The position numbers and the translations under genes are program-made. Positions 32,160 to 42,322 of a stretch of DNA of 64,000 nt are shown piece after piece. The notes under the pieces are model-generated. The model saw nothing but the letters and a program-made list of their open reading frames with translations. It was not told the origin of the DNA and made no database searches. Source of the DNA: Gonocerus acuteangulatus (lineage: Eukaryota; Arthropoda; Insecta; Hemiptera; Coreidae); assembly GCA_946811695.1 (NCBI GenBank), contig OX328125.1:42900709-42964708 (forward strand), read 5' to 3'. Position 1 is the stretch's first letter, and every line of letters starts with the position of its first letter.

Positions 32160-33085
32160 AACTAAAGCAGATACTGTTTAATAAGTTTATATTATTATAC
32201 CGTCTTCCCAAAAGCGATTTTGTATTACTTGGTCACCAAAGCATAATTTATACGTAACTCCTTCATGCTGGCGTGATTTTATATCATCCTTAGCCCTTGT
32301 GTCATAGAAAAGAAACTATATTTCACGTATAATGAACAAAACATGCACTTTAAGCACCGTTGTCTCAGAAATTGATGCTAAGCCATTATTGTGGAAGATG
32401 TATTAGCCTTGGTAACCTTCCATTTCTCATAGTTTTAGCGGTTTTTAGGAAAAGATTATTTTTTTTATTTTTTATTTTTATTTTTATTTTTTGTAATACT
32501 TCCTTTACTGCACATATGGACGCAGCCCGTCGTCTCTGAGTATCCGAAACTAAAATTATAGTTTTTCCACTCTTCTTTAAAAGAGTTCCCACATCAAGAT
32601 ACCGTTACCTTAACGCACAGAGGGACATATAGGTCCCGCTTAAGATCCTCTGCCTTTGAAGCGTTGTGAAAGGGCTCAGAAATTAGTAAGATCTATCAGG
32701 ACATATATGCCCCACCCTATTTCTTGGAACCATATTTTTTTCAATACAACAAGTACTGATTGGTGGGTGTTTTGCAATGCCCAAAGTAAAAAAATAAAAT
32801 AATGAAATAAATAAATAAAAGTTTTGTGCGTTAAAGGGTTAAAAGTGTACCTGACTGCTGGTCGACATCATAAACGGGGTTTACTTCATGAAGAGAGCCA
32901 GGAAACGCGCTAAAACAATTAACACATAGTGAACTAATAAAAATTTATACTATAGGAATTATTTGTGAACTATGTTGTGTTATTCAATATTTTCCAGGTG
33001 GAAGGTGAATAGAAGAGTCCACAGAAAACTCTGTACAGAAAGGTTCGCCTTAACATGATTAGGCTATATTTCTTTTTTAATGAGA
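32160..33085. other. Unclassified sequence
   Basis: No gene or matched repeat recognised; an imperfect T-rich tract at 32451-32495. Confidence 0.35.
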
Positions 33086-33090
33086 TTTTT

Positions 33091-33131
33091 AGCTCCTGAA
33101 GAGGCACCTAAGGTGTGAAACATGTAGAGCT
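33091..33131 (+). ncRNA. Hammerhead-ribozyme-like motif 4
   Basis: agctc (stem I), CUGAAGA (33096-33102), stem II cacc-taa-ggtg, GAAAC (33117-33121), palindromic acaugu, A, and gagct completing a 5-bp stem I. All invariant core positions (C3 U4 G5 A6, G8 A9, G12 A13 A14) are present. The very short stem III suggests that it would work best as a dimer, as proposed for retroelement hammerheads. Confidence 0.68.
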
Positions 33132-33453
33132 TAAAAAATAAATTGAATTGAATTTGTTAATTCTCTTTTATTCGCCTTCCGTCTGGAAAATATTTGATTA
33201 CAGAAGATTGAGTCACTAAAAATATAAATATGTTATGTTGTAAAATTGACTTAAAATTGTCGATTTGAATAAATTTACTGATGATCTCTCGTAAGTTTAC
33301 GCTCCATAAATGATTCAGCCTCGGAAAACTTGGGTATACTTGTTCATATTAATAACAATTATCTACCAATTTTGGTGTTTAATTTATGCCATTTTTATTA
33401 TTTACTATAATTTGAGTACAAAATAATAACTATTTTGGGTGCTATGGTTGCAG

Positions 33454-33590
33454 CTTACGACCTCGCCCAGAACTCGCACGTCCAGGATGCCTTCGTCATC
33501 GCGGTGGAGGCTCAGGCGAGGGAGCGGCTCGAGAGGCTCTCCGCGCTCAAGCGGATCAAACCTGTCGATATGACGAAACTCTCTCAGCAG
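33454..33590 (+). CDS. Coding exon A of an unidentified gene
   Basis: A 137-nt segment, strongly GC-rich against AT-rich surroundings, is bounded by an acceptor (gctatggttgcag) and a good donor (cag then gtgaga). It encodes 45 residues, entered with two nucleotides of a split codon and left at phase 0: YDLAQNSHVQDAFVIAVEAQ, then ARERLERLSALKRIK, then PVDMTKLSQQ. The pattern suggests charged alpha-helices. It joins in phase to exon B at 49842, giving TKLSQQ directly before FHSAFRL, so I infer one gene with a ~16.25-kb intron. An ATG in the same frame at 33444 could instead be a start if the acceptor is not used. I recognise no family. Confidence 0.7.
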
Positions 33591-33779
33591 GTGAGAAAGT
33601 CGTATTATATAAGATATGTTTCACTATTTTTACATTTATATTCATATTTATTGTTTTTATAGCACAGTAACATAATCGTTTGTTATTTTCGTTAGAATTA
33701 ATTATTATTAGAACTGATTATTGTTAGCGGCATTCAAATGTTTTAATTTTTGCGCCACACATTTAAAGGATCGTGGGTA

Positions 33780-34140
33780 TTTTTATTTAGGAAGCACCGG
33801 TCCTCTAATCTATGGAGACGTCCTAGCCCGCCAATCTCCGCCCGGGCCGATCCAAGACGGCCGCTGTTGCCCAGTTGGTGAGTGGTCTCCCGATACAGTG
33901 TATTCGGTAAGCCTTATACCAGTAGCTTCTCTCGCGGTCTGTGGCGATCCGCTTATCTTGGCGTTACGAAGTTGTCCCCCGGTGCAGTTTTACGCCCGGT
34001 TTCAGCTTTTACACTTCAAACTGCTGCCCTCTTGGCGTTTGGTGACATTTTCTCATACCTCCCTTAATCCTCTCCTTCGACCTTTTCCTTTCTTCACGCC
34101 CTGAAATGCCCTGTTCCCGGAGATAATGCCCTACAGGTAA
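33780..34140. other. GC-richer unclassified block ending in a donor-like site
   Basis: From about 33790 the sequence becomes GC-richer (cgcccgggccgatccaag, gcggtctgtggcgatccg) and ends ccctacag then gtaagg at about 34136. The 127-codon frame across it is not obviously protein-like. It could be the 5' region of an unidentified retroelement, or an unrecognised exon or UTR. Confidence 0.3.
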
Positions 34141-34232
34141 GGCTGATTTTACTGTTTATTACAGGCATGAGTTTTATCCTTAGTCCATTGTTTTTTCGAC
34201 GTTCGATTTTATCTGAGCTCACCAGAGCACCA

Positions 34233-34285
<53 letters not shown>
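34233..34285. repeat. Poly(T) tract
   Basis: About 52 consecutive T, the length expected for the tail of a minus-strand retroelement, but I recognise no element to its right. Confidence 0.9.
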
Positions 34286-34287
<2 letters not shown>

Positions 34288-34289
34288 TT

Positions 34290-35100
34290 ATCTGTGCCTT
34301 TATCCTGCAGTAATACTTCCATACAAATTGAATATTACCTCGAAAAAAATAAGTAAATCATAAACGTAAGAAGTAAGGCAAATATATTCTTGTAATCATT
34401 TATTTTAATTTTCGTAACCCATTTGTACCTACTAGAAAGAAATGGCAGAACAGCATTCACATGATTGTGAATAATCCAATGAGTCTAACACATTGTTACA
34501 ACTGCAGACAACTCATTAACTTAAAATGCCTCAGACCTACACGACTTACTGACAGAAGGTAGCACACACATTTATACCTACTCAAATATTTGAAAAGCAC
34601 AAATTTATACACCAAACTGTCAATAATTCATTTAACATTCACAACCACTGTTTCAAAATCTTATCTTTACATTTAATTATTACTTTAGTTTTATTAATTG
34701 TTTTTTTACTTTATCTTCTTATTCACGTTGTTGTTAAGCTTCAAGTTGCTAATTTATTTATTTACCTTTTTTTTCCTTTTTTTTTTGATAACCCTGGGCA
34801 TGCACTTCAAAGACCTTAACAACCGCCGGCCATCGAACGAGAAGGTGTTTAGAACGTTTCTTGGTGATATATTGCGACAATTATTTGAAAACCGATTTCT
34901 TTGCGGCATCAGCTTACACCAATATTGCATGAAATGCGAAGTGATACTGGGCACACGATTCCGAATGGCATTGCTCGAACTTTGGAAGTGGTTGCTTTGA
35001 TGTTCAAGCAATTGGTTATTTACAGAATATATACGGTGGCGTATTCATAGGATACATGTCTAATCTTCATATCTGAATATGGAGTTCTCGTCGTTATAAG
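34290..35100. other. Unclassified sequence
   Basis: No gene called. At 34800-34995 both strands are open over 65-85 codons with somewhat protein-like residues, without recognisable motifs. Confidence 0.3.
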
Positions 35101-35107
35101 ACAACGG

Positions 35108-35142
35108 TAATGGGTTTATAACGACGGGTTATAAACCCATTA
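35108..35142. repeat. Short palindrome
   Basis: taatgggtttataac and gttataaacccatta are exact inverted copies around a 5-nt spacer. Confidence 0.85.
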
Positions 35143-35229
35143 TCTATTTTTAGTGTAAGAATTTATACAAGACAACCAATTACTTGTTTATAAAACATAT
35201 TTGAAGAAACGAAAATTCAGGTCACTAAA

Positions 35230-35322
35230 TTTCGCCGTTTTCGCCTTTGCGGATGATATAGTCGTCGTTGAGAATTACGCCAGGAACTAGAATAACGTGA
35301 AGACCGTCAGTCACTGAGCATA
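35230..35322 (+). pseudogene. Possible reverse transcriptase catalytic-motif fragment
   Basis: The frame reads LNFAVFAFADDIVVVENYAR, which resembles the (F/Y)xDD catalytic box of LINE reverse transcriptases (FADDIV), followed by a stop. Only about 25 residues support it, so the assignment is tentative. Confidence 0.35.
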
Positions 35323-35724
35323 GTCGTGAAAATACATTTTTGTGAGTGATACTAGACGGAACTGAGACGTGATGTGACTTATGTGTGTGAATGCACCTTA
35401 ATATTCAAAATAAAAAGTGGATAAACGTAAGAAGAAAGTGGGCCTATTTTTCGCATTTCTTTGTACATATTAAAGTTTTCGAAAAATGAATAACAGCTGA
35501 AAATGATAGATTTATGATGATGCACAATAATTGATAACTTTATGTTACATTATACTTTTAGAATATATGCAAGTAAAATGTTCAGGAAGGAATTGAAAAC
35601 ATTTATGGAATATAAATGTCCATTAAGAAAATATATTTTTATTGTTTATTTTTGGTTACCGCTTACCATGTTTCCCCATAGCAAGGGGTAGGCCTTATAT
35701 AATGTGATTAGTATAACTAATTAA

Positions 35725-35910
35725 TGGCGTGAGCACTTAGCACTCTGTGGCAAAGGTTGTGGCTTCGATTCCCACTATGGGGTGGTGGCATTTCTTGAGA
35801 AAAAAGAAAAGGCATCAGCTCTATCCTGGCTAGAAAAAGGTGATAACCTATCGATAACCCGTCCCAAAATTCGTAGTTAATAATAATGGACGTTAAAATT
35901 TAAATATTAG
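35725..35910 (+). mobile_element. tRNA-derived SINE, family 2
   Basis: Head gcgtgagcacttagcactc and B box ggcttcgattccc, then gggtggtggcatttctt, an A-rich linker, ggcatcagctctatcctgg, ccgtcccaaaattcgtag and ggacgttaaaatttaaat. The 3' half matches 31087-31205 and 42150-42318. Confidence 0.8.
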
Positions 35911-36449
35911 AGGCATGCATTAATCTGATTTTTATTTAATGTGGAACAAAATGTTATTTATATTTATAACTTATGATATACTAATAATACTTACAATTTG
36001 CAGAATTAACTTATTTAGATTTACTTAAATAAATATTGTTTATGATAAACATAATACATAAAAAATATTGGACGTAGCGTATTTATGTACTATATTTATA
36101 TATAAACTACATCATTATACATTACCTCTCACTATCTCACTTCTTTTTATTTACACTCGTGCAGAAACTCATGCACGAATCATCAACTGGACTACAACAA
36201 ATAATGAACGTAGATCTTGAACAAAAATAGGAATCTTAAAACAATATCAAGACACACAACAAAGTAGAACTAGTGTCGGAGCAATGATGCCCTCCACCTT
36301 AGAATGTTTGTTAGATATTTGTATATATTGAAATGATCCCCATTTAGGCTCTAGGATCTGATGGATTTGAGTGTCATCTGTTGGGTGTTTCAATGATTGA
36401 ACTTGCTCTCTGACAAGCTAGTAATTTGGGCAGTGCAAAATTATGTGAT
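35911..36449. other. AT-rich sequence, nothing recognised
   Basis: No gene or matched repeat. Confidence 0.35.
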
Positions 36450-36457
36450 ACACATCT

Positions 36458-36719
36458 CATGGGCGTATATACGGAATAATTTCGGAGGGGGCTGGGAAAA
36501 TTTCGGGGGGGGGGGCTGAGACCATTTCCGGTGTATGGAATACTAACAATTTAGATCTTGGAAGAGTTTTAGCCAACTTAAACGCTATTACACCTAAAAT
36601 AGAATATGTTTTATGAACTAAATGCTCGTATTTGATTTATTTTTAAGGGTTTTATTTAATTTTTACCGATCAAATCAAAATTTAGGGGGGGGGGCTGCAC
36701 CCCCTTATATACGCCCTTG
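36458..36719. mobile_element. hAT-like MITE, family H, intact, exact 8-bp TSD
   Basis: 262-bp element with ends catgggcgtatatacgg and tatatacgcccttg. Target duplication acacatct is exact (36450-36457 and 36720-36727). G-rich runs lie near both ends. The same family is at 866, 13073, 14583 (ends only) and 26476. Confidence 0.93.
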
Positions 36720-36729
36720 ACACATCTTC

Positions 36730-37383
36730 ATAGGCATTCGATCTACACAGGATACACATTTAGAAAATATGTACCTATTTGTAAAAAATACTTACATATA
36801 TAGCGATTTCTCCAACTTGAGGAATTATCCGAAATGAATATAGGGAAAAATATTTGTGAATTGATGATCTGCTGGAGGCATACAGAAGAAATACAGGGAA
36901 TTGGGAAAGTGGTTGCTGTTCCAAGGGGATGTGTAGAGAAGAGTATGGTAGCTATAACATGTATGTGAAGGAGTGTAAGTAGCGACCTCTTTCCTGTCAA
37001 GAACCAACTACAGCATTGGAACACGCCTCCTGTCGGCATCCACCGCTAGATAGAGGCACCAGTTACCAAACATCTACTCACCACTTAGGTCCTTATTTAA
37101 TTCAATTAATTATTATCGCTTCCATTTTGTATATGAGCATTATTCAGATAGATTTTACTTTTTGGTTCTCAACTTTTACAGAAATCAACTTGAAAATTAA
37201 TAAACTTTTTTTGTACCAATTGAACATACATGTGATGGTTAATTTTTTGGTCATGCACCCACAACTGTTTTTTTTTTGTTTTTTTTTTTTTTTTATAATC
37301 GTATGAAGAATATTGAATATTTATATCTAGTTTTTTTCTGAATATTTAAAAATCATGCACGCAATTCCAAATATCGTCAATTC
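36730..37383. other. Unclassified sequence
   Basis: No gene recognised; T-rich tract at 37269-37295. Confidence 0.35.
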
Positions 37384-37439
37384 ATGTCGTCATTAAACCG
37401 AGTCCCTCTAGACATCAGGTGCAGGCCTTTCCAGAAGCA

Positions 37440-37900
37440 TTTCAAGTGGCATAATACCACCTTCCATATCCTTCCTAATACCACCTTCAAAACCCTTCCT
37501 AATACAATCTTCTATACCCTTCCTTTTACCATCGTCTATACCCTTCCTAAAACCCTCTACAATATCCTTCCTAATACCACCTTCAATACCCTTCCTAATA
37601 CCACCTTCAATACCCTTCCTAATACCACCTTCAATAGCCTTCCTAATGCCACTTTCAAAACCCTTCCTAATACAACCTTCTTTACCCTTCCTTTTACCAC
37701 CGTCTATACCCTTCCTAAAACCCTCTTCAATATCCTTCCTAATACCACCTTCAATATCCTTCCTAATACCACCTTCAAAACCCTTCCTAATACCACCTTC
37801 AATACCCTTCCTAATACCACCTTCAATACCCTTCCTAATACCATCTTCGATATCCTTCCTAATACTAGCTTCCAGCAGAATACTGACTTTAAAAATCTTC
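37440..37900 (+). repeat. 24-bp minisatellite, open in several frames
   Basis: Units of the type cttcctaataccaccttcaa plus tacc repeat about 19 times. Because 24 is a multiple of 3 and the unit lacks stops, long frames exist in two plus-strand frames and one minus-strand frame; the 184-codon plus frame (37384-37938) translates to LPNTTFNT octapeptides. A block of 7 units (168 bp), containing KTLPNT and TLPFT variants, is itself duplicated. I read this as a minisatellite, not a gene, because all frames are equally open. Confidence 0.9.
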
Positions 37901-37949
37901 CGAATATCACCTTTTTGTTTATACGCACAAATACATAATTTATTTTGAG

Positions 37950-38140
37950 AATGTTTATGTGAATAAATTTTTATTCACAAATTTTAATGTGAATTTATTT
38001 GTATTCGTTATATTTAAATGTAAATGTTTTTGTATCACTTGAGTTTTTCTGAATATTCACAAAATTTGTGAATATTCAAAATTTTTGTGTATATTTAGAA
38101 TTTTTCCTGTAAATTAAATTTTATTTACAGGAAAGTTTGT
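37950..38140. repeat. Cluster of small palindromes
   Basis: Several self-complementary blocks occur in series: gtgaataaatttttattcac (37960-37979), a gaatattcaca/tgtgaatattc block near 38050-38075, and cctgtaaat...atttacagg (38106-38131). Confidence 0.75.
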
Positions 38141-38289
38141 GAATACAACTTTATTTGTATATATATGTGTATATATATATATATATGTATATGTATGTAT
38201 GTGACATACGTTAATACAAATAAATGAGGTACAAATAAATTCTTATTTTTATTTCTAAATAAAATTATGCCCAACTGTAATTACCATCC

Positions 38290-39010
38290 AATGAAGAGTA
38301 GGACGGTAATGATATTTGTTACAAAAATATATTTTTTTTTTTCTAAAATAATTATATTAATAAAAAATATTGTAAAGTACGTAGTTTATGAAGCACTATT
38401 TAATTGTTAGACGAAAAAAAAATTCATGGATGTTTTGAGTAATAAAATGGGGGATGGTAATGACCAGCAAAATACTCCAATTTTGATTTACTAGATAAAA
38501 CACATCGAAAAAACTGATACGTACGAAATTTCTCTTCCGCACCTTCTGGACAACAAAAATCAGTTTGAGAGAGCTGCTCCAACATCTATTTGGAAACAAC
38601 TTGCTCCATCCTGATAGGTTTTCTCTTTAATTCAAAAAGGCGGACGGTAATGATGTCAAAACTGAGCGACAACTTTAAAGGCGCTATTGCGAAGATAGAT
38701 TTTTTTTTTAATTTTTTTTAATTTTTATGAATTCACCTTAAATATTATTATTTTAAAATGAAACATCACATGAGCAAACAATAGAATATTCTTCACCCCT
38801 AAAAAAAATAGTAAAGTGTAATAAATGTGTTCAGGGACAGCGGACGGTAATGATTTTGGGACTATAAAATTAATAATTTTGACAATAAATTTTGAAATTC
38901 AGAATTTAATTTTGGTAGCATTAGTTTCCTGTTTATTCCATTAGTCATTCCAAGAAGAAAAAAATTAAAAAAATCTGGCTGCCTGAATTGTATCGCCAAG
39001 GGACAATAAT
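38290..39010. repeat. Degenerate repeat marked by ggacggtaatgat
   Basis: Near-identical words occur at about 38301 (ggacggtaatgat), 38453 (ggatggtaatgac), 38642 (ggacggtaatgat), 38840 (ggacggtaatgat) and 38999 (gggacaataatg), spaced roughly 150-200 bp. The DNA between them is AT-rich and hardly alignable by eye. No coding potential. Confidence 0.6.
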
Positions 39011-39148
39011 GTTAAAACTATTTGAATAATGCTCATATGTACATTTTTTTATGTAGACAAAACTAAATAAATAAAATATAAAAGTAAAGTTGTTTTAGCG
39101 CATATGAATCTACCTTAAGTCGACAATTGGTGGGAGGACGATGATAAA

Positions 39149-40249
39149 TAGGGGCCTGATTTTTAGGATAAAATAAGCATCCAATTAGGTTTTTTGCAAC
39201 AGGCATAATAGGTATTTTTAGGTTTTTATTTAAAAATCCATTTTAGGTTTTTTAAGTGATAAAAATGTTTCAATAGGTTCAAAAAATAAGTTCAACCTAT
39301 TATAATTTATCATTAATAATTTTGATTAGTTTATAATTGATAAATTAATATGTATATAAATAGTGACATAAAAATAAACAATAATAAAAATGAAACGGAA
39401 ATATGAGTTTATATTTTAAAAAAAGAATAAGTAGTTCAAATATTCAACAAAATATTGATTTAAAAACAAAGTGAATGAAATTTATATAAATGAAATACAC
39501 TTAAGAAATAAAGCAAAGTTTAAAACAAAAAATAGAAAGAAAAAAAAAAGAAAAATAACTTTAATTATTTAATAAAACATACATTAATAAAAAAAATAAA
39601 TAAGAACATAAAACAAATATGTAAAGGACATTTTCAAATTCCCATGTAGGTGCTCAGGTTTTTGACGGTGAAATTCTTCTTGTAGGCTTAGAGAACTGCC
39701 TTAAAAGCGGAGAAAGATAAAGATGCGCCCCTTTACGTCACAAGACGTCTTAGAGGAGTATTTCATCGCATGTTTTAGTTCCAGTGTTGACAAACTGAGT
39801 GCTCATAGGAATGCGAGTGCACCACGAATCTCGTTGGTCTGGAGGAGGAACATGGAAGTCTTAGAAATGGCAGCTGCTTCATTCATATCCAAAGCGACAA
39901 CAACTCTTTTCATTTTTCCCCAGCGTGTTAAGATGGGTTCTGGTGGAAGTGACACTCCTAGTAAAATTTCCCTGAACGTCTGGACCCGGGAAGTTGCTTT
40001 TAAGAAAATTTGTTTGATCGAGGAAATGAGTTCATCGAATTGTATTTTCTATTTTAAAGATTAGGTCTGTCTAGGTCATTCCATCGTTATTTAGGTGATT
40101 TTAGGTGATATCATCCTAAATAGGTTTTTTTTAGGTTCTTATAAATTTGCATGAATGATACTACAAGACGCGAACCATATAAAAAGCCGATCATTATCAT
40201 GTTTAGGAGAAAGGAAAAAATAGGTGAAAACCTAAGAATCCGGTCCCTA
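39149..40249. mobile_element. hAT element with exact 8-bp TSD
   Basis: Termini taggggcctgatttttagg and (inverted) tagggaccggattcttagg, with target duplication atgataaa at 39141-39148 and 40250-40257. Multiple ttaggt/acctaa words cluster near both ends (e.g. 39190-39300 and 40075-40140), as expected of subterminal transposase binding sites. 1101 bp, internally degraded. Confidence 0.92.
39803..40042 (-). pseudogene. hAT transposase fragment
   Basis: Minus-strand frame starting QFDELISSIKQIFLKATSRV, continuing LGVSLPPEPILTRWGKM and ending FLLQTNEIRGALAFL with a TGA at 39803. The order KA(P)SR..F ... LPP.P..TRWG matches a conserved stretch of arthropod hAT transposases. About 79 residues remain of an enzyme of usually 500-700. 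The overlapping 113-codon plus-strand frame (39723-40064) is its shadow. Its orientation is opposite to the window but internal to a TSD-flanked element. Confidence 0.7.
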
Positions 40250-40317
40250 ATGATAAAGCATAAATACAGCACATCTTCCATTTAAGCCTTCATACATAGG
40301 CGATGAAACATAACAAT

Positions 40318-40550
40318 GAAAAGTCCGACTCGCAGGAACTGCGTCATCTTAGTGCGCTTCCGTTTATATCCCTAGTGCCAATATTAAATTAATACAAACT
40401 GTTATTGGTGTGTTTTGATCTTTCGTGAATAATATGAAATAAAATCTGGAAGAGAAGTAAGATTTTAGGCGCAATAAAAGGAATCTGACAGTATCCTATC
40501 CTCTTTTCAACCTTCGCTCTTTGAAACACTATAATCGATATATTTCTTAT
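40318..40550 (+). repeat. Dispersed repeat family D
   Basis: aaaagtccgactcgcagg, actgcgtcatcttag, gatctttcgtg and ggcgcaataaaaggaatctg occur in family order. Confidence 0.65.
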
Positions 40551-40552
40551 CT

Positions 40553-40608
40553 GCCGGTGCTCATGGCCTTAGTAGTCGATGCACCCAAAAAAAAAAAAAA
40601 AAAAAAAA
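40553..40608 (+). mobile_element. SINE family 1 3' segment with poly(A)
   Basis: gccggtgctcatggcctta and gtcgatgcacc followed by about 20 A resemble the SINE 3' segment (gtcggcgctaatg..gatgcgcc) and its tail. Head and body absent. Confidence 0.5.
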
Positions 40609-40714
40609 TTCTTATCTGCTTCCCTGTCACTGTATAATACTCATTTTACTGTAAAATGAAAATAAAAGTACTTAGTTTCTTATCTACAAACGCAATAAAA
40701 TTGTAAATATCTTA

Positions 40715-41000
40715 GATTAGATGAATGTCAAACATCTGGAACGTATTTCAACTGAGTCAATCTTTTCTTAATACCCGACCTAAAAATTACCTGGGAAAAG
40801 TAGCTCTACGACTAAATGGTTAAAAAATATTTTCATTCGTTTTCCTACGTTATAGGACCTGTATAACGAGTACCTGCAAGCATATTAACTTCGCCCGAAT
40901 TTCGCTCCAAAAATTTATTCTGCTGGTTAACGAACTAGACCGTTCAAATTAGGGAAAAGATTTTTGTACCAAATTTCATCAAAATCTAACCGTTTGGAGC
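40715..41000 (+). repeat. Repeat family M
   Basis: cattcgttttcctacgtta, cgagtacctgcaagcatat, then gttaacgaactagaccgttc and accaaatttcatcaaaatc. The same order recurs at 58215-58340 and 61535-61785, both followed by (TA)n. Confidence 0.65.
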
Positions 41001-41136
41001 CTCTCACTCATTACGTTAGTGCAAGTAAAGGTATAGGTATATATTTTACTTGTTCTTTTTTCTTTTTATGGCAGAGGGTCGATAAAGCAGATCGCCATTC
41101 GTTTTTTTTTTCAAACTTCTTTATTTTCTCTACTTT

Positions 41137-41180
41137 GCCCGACATGTTTCGTTCCTTTGTTCGCAACTCTTCAGGGGCTT
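41137..41180 (-). ncRNA. Hammerhead-ribozyme-like motif 5 (best core)
   Basis: On the minus strand: gccc (stem I), CUGAAGA (41168-41174), stem II opening and closing with guu...aac, GAAAC (41146-41150), short acaugu, C, then gggc pairing with gccc. All invariant core residues and a UC cleavage site are present, with 4-bp stem I. This is the closest of the seven motifs to the canonical hammerhead layout. Confidence 0.7.
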
Positions 41181-41419
41181 TCCTATACAAAAATATTTTT
41201 TTTGTAATTCCCAAATTCAAATTTTGTACACTAATAAACCTTAATCGTTTCTCTAAATTAATTTACTTTTAAACAAATATTATTTTATTAAAAATTCTTG
41301 TCCTACCTTATCAGGAAGTCCTCTCGACATGTATACTGGCTTGAGTCATGCGTAATACTGACCAGTCATCTGAGGTAATGAATATGCCGTATTCTAACGA
41401 TTCTTTCGGCTGTTTAAAT

Positions 41420-41565
41420 AATACACACACACACACACACAACTTTGAACAACCGTTATTTTTGTGATCTATGTGTTCTGAAAAGTGAAGTTTTTTAGTC
41501 GGTACTTCGGACTTAATTGAATCACGAGATCTTTTTCATAAGTAGGTTTCCTCCCTGTGTTCTTA
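41420..41565 (+). repeat. Dispersed repeat family C
   Basis: (CA)n, then aactttgaacaaccgttat, gtgatctatgtgttctg, gtcggtacttcgg and aggtttcctccctg. Confidence 0.6.
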
Positions 41566-42059
41566 AAACTTACTTAAAATAAAAAAAAGAAAAAACAAAA
41601 AAAAAAAAAGACTTATTGATCGACAAACAAGATGTTTCCAATACAAAGAGATATTTTATAGCAACAAGAGAAAGTCCCATAGCTATAAAATGTTTCTTAA
41701 TGATAAACTATTTTCCTTGACCTACCTATGTCGACAAGGTTCGCATGCCTGTGTGTTAGGTTTGTACATAGTTATTCCTGGGTTATACAATCCGGTGGCT
41801 ATCTGACGTATTCATCTTGTCCTGTAACCTTTCATAATTCACTTCTCTAATCAAACAGGTCATAGCCCTTCTACGTAGTCTATATCTGATTTTATATTTT
41901 TTCTTTACCAACTTTTGAAATGTTTTGTATCATGTGTTTTGGTGTGACATTGTACGTTTCCTCCTGGGTCGCGTTTGTTCTTATCTCTAATGTGCTTTTG
42001 GAAGCTTAGAACTGAAACAGTTAATGTTTTGACTTTATCTTCCGGTAAAAATGTAAACA
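41566..42059. other. Unclassified sequence
   Basis: No gene recognised. Confidence 0.3.
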
Positions 42060-42082
42060 TGTATATATATATATATATATAT

Positions 42083-42322
42083 GGGTGAGCACTTAACACT
42101 CTGTGCCAAGAGTCGTGGGTTCGATTCCCACTAGGGGTGGTGGCTTTTCTTTCGAAAAAAGTAAAGGCATCACCCCTATCCTGGCTAGAAAAGGGTGGTA
42201 ACCTATAGATAACCAGTGAAGGCTAACTAGTGAAGGTCGGCCTAATTATTCACCCACATGATATAGATAACCCGTCCTAAAATTCTTAGTTAATAATAAA
42301 TGTACGTTAAAACTTAAATATA
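42083..42322 (+). mobile_element. tRNA-derived SINE, family 2, with internal 58-bp duplication or insert
   Basis: Head gggtgagcacttaacactc and B box gggttcgattccc, gggtggtggcttttctt, catcacccctatcctggct, then an extra segment (42214-42271) bounded by tatagataac repeats (42204-42213 and 42262-42271), then ccgtcctaaaattcttag and tgtacgttaaaac. Confidence 0.82.

Noticed and set aside
34232..34290. Tail of a full retroelement
   Set aside because: A long poly(T) alone, with no recognisable element or target duplication next to it.
37440..37900. Repeat-domain protein gene
   Set aside because: Three frames on two strands are open together, which is expected of a stop-free 24-bp unit; no promoter or splice support.
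39723..40064. 113-codon plus-strand open frame
   Set aside because: Shadow of the minus-strand hAT transposase fragment, whose conserved residues explain the openness.
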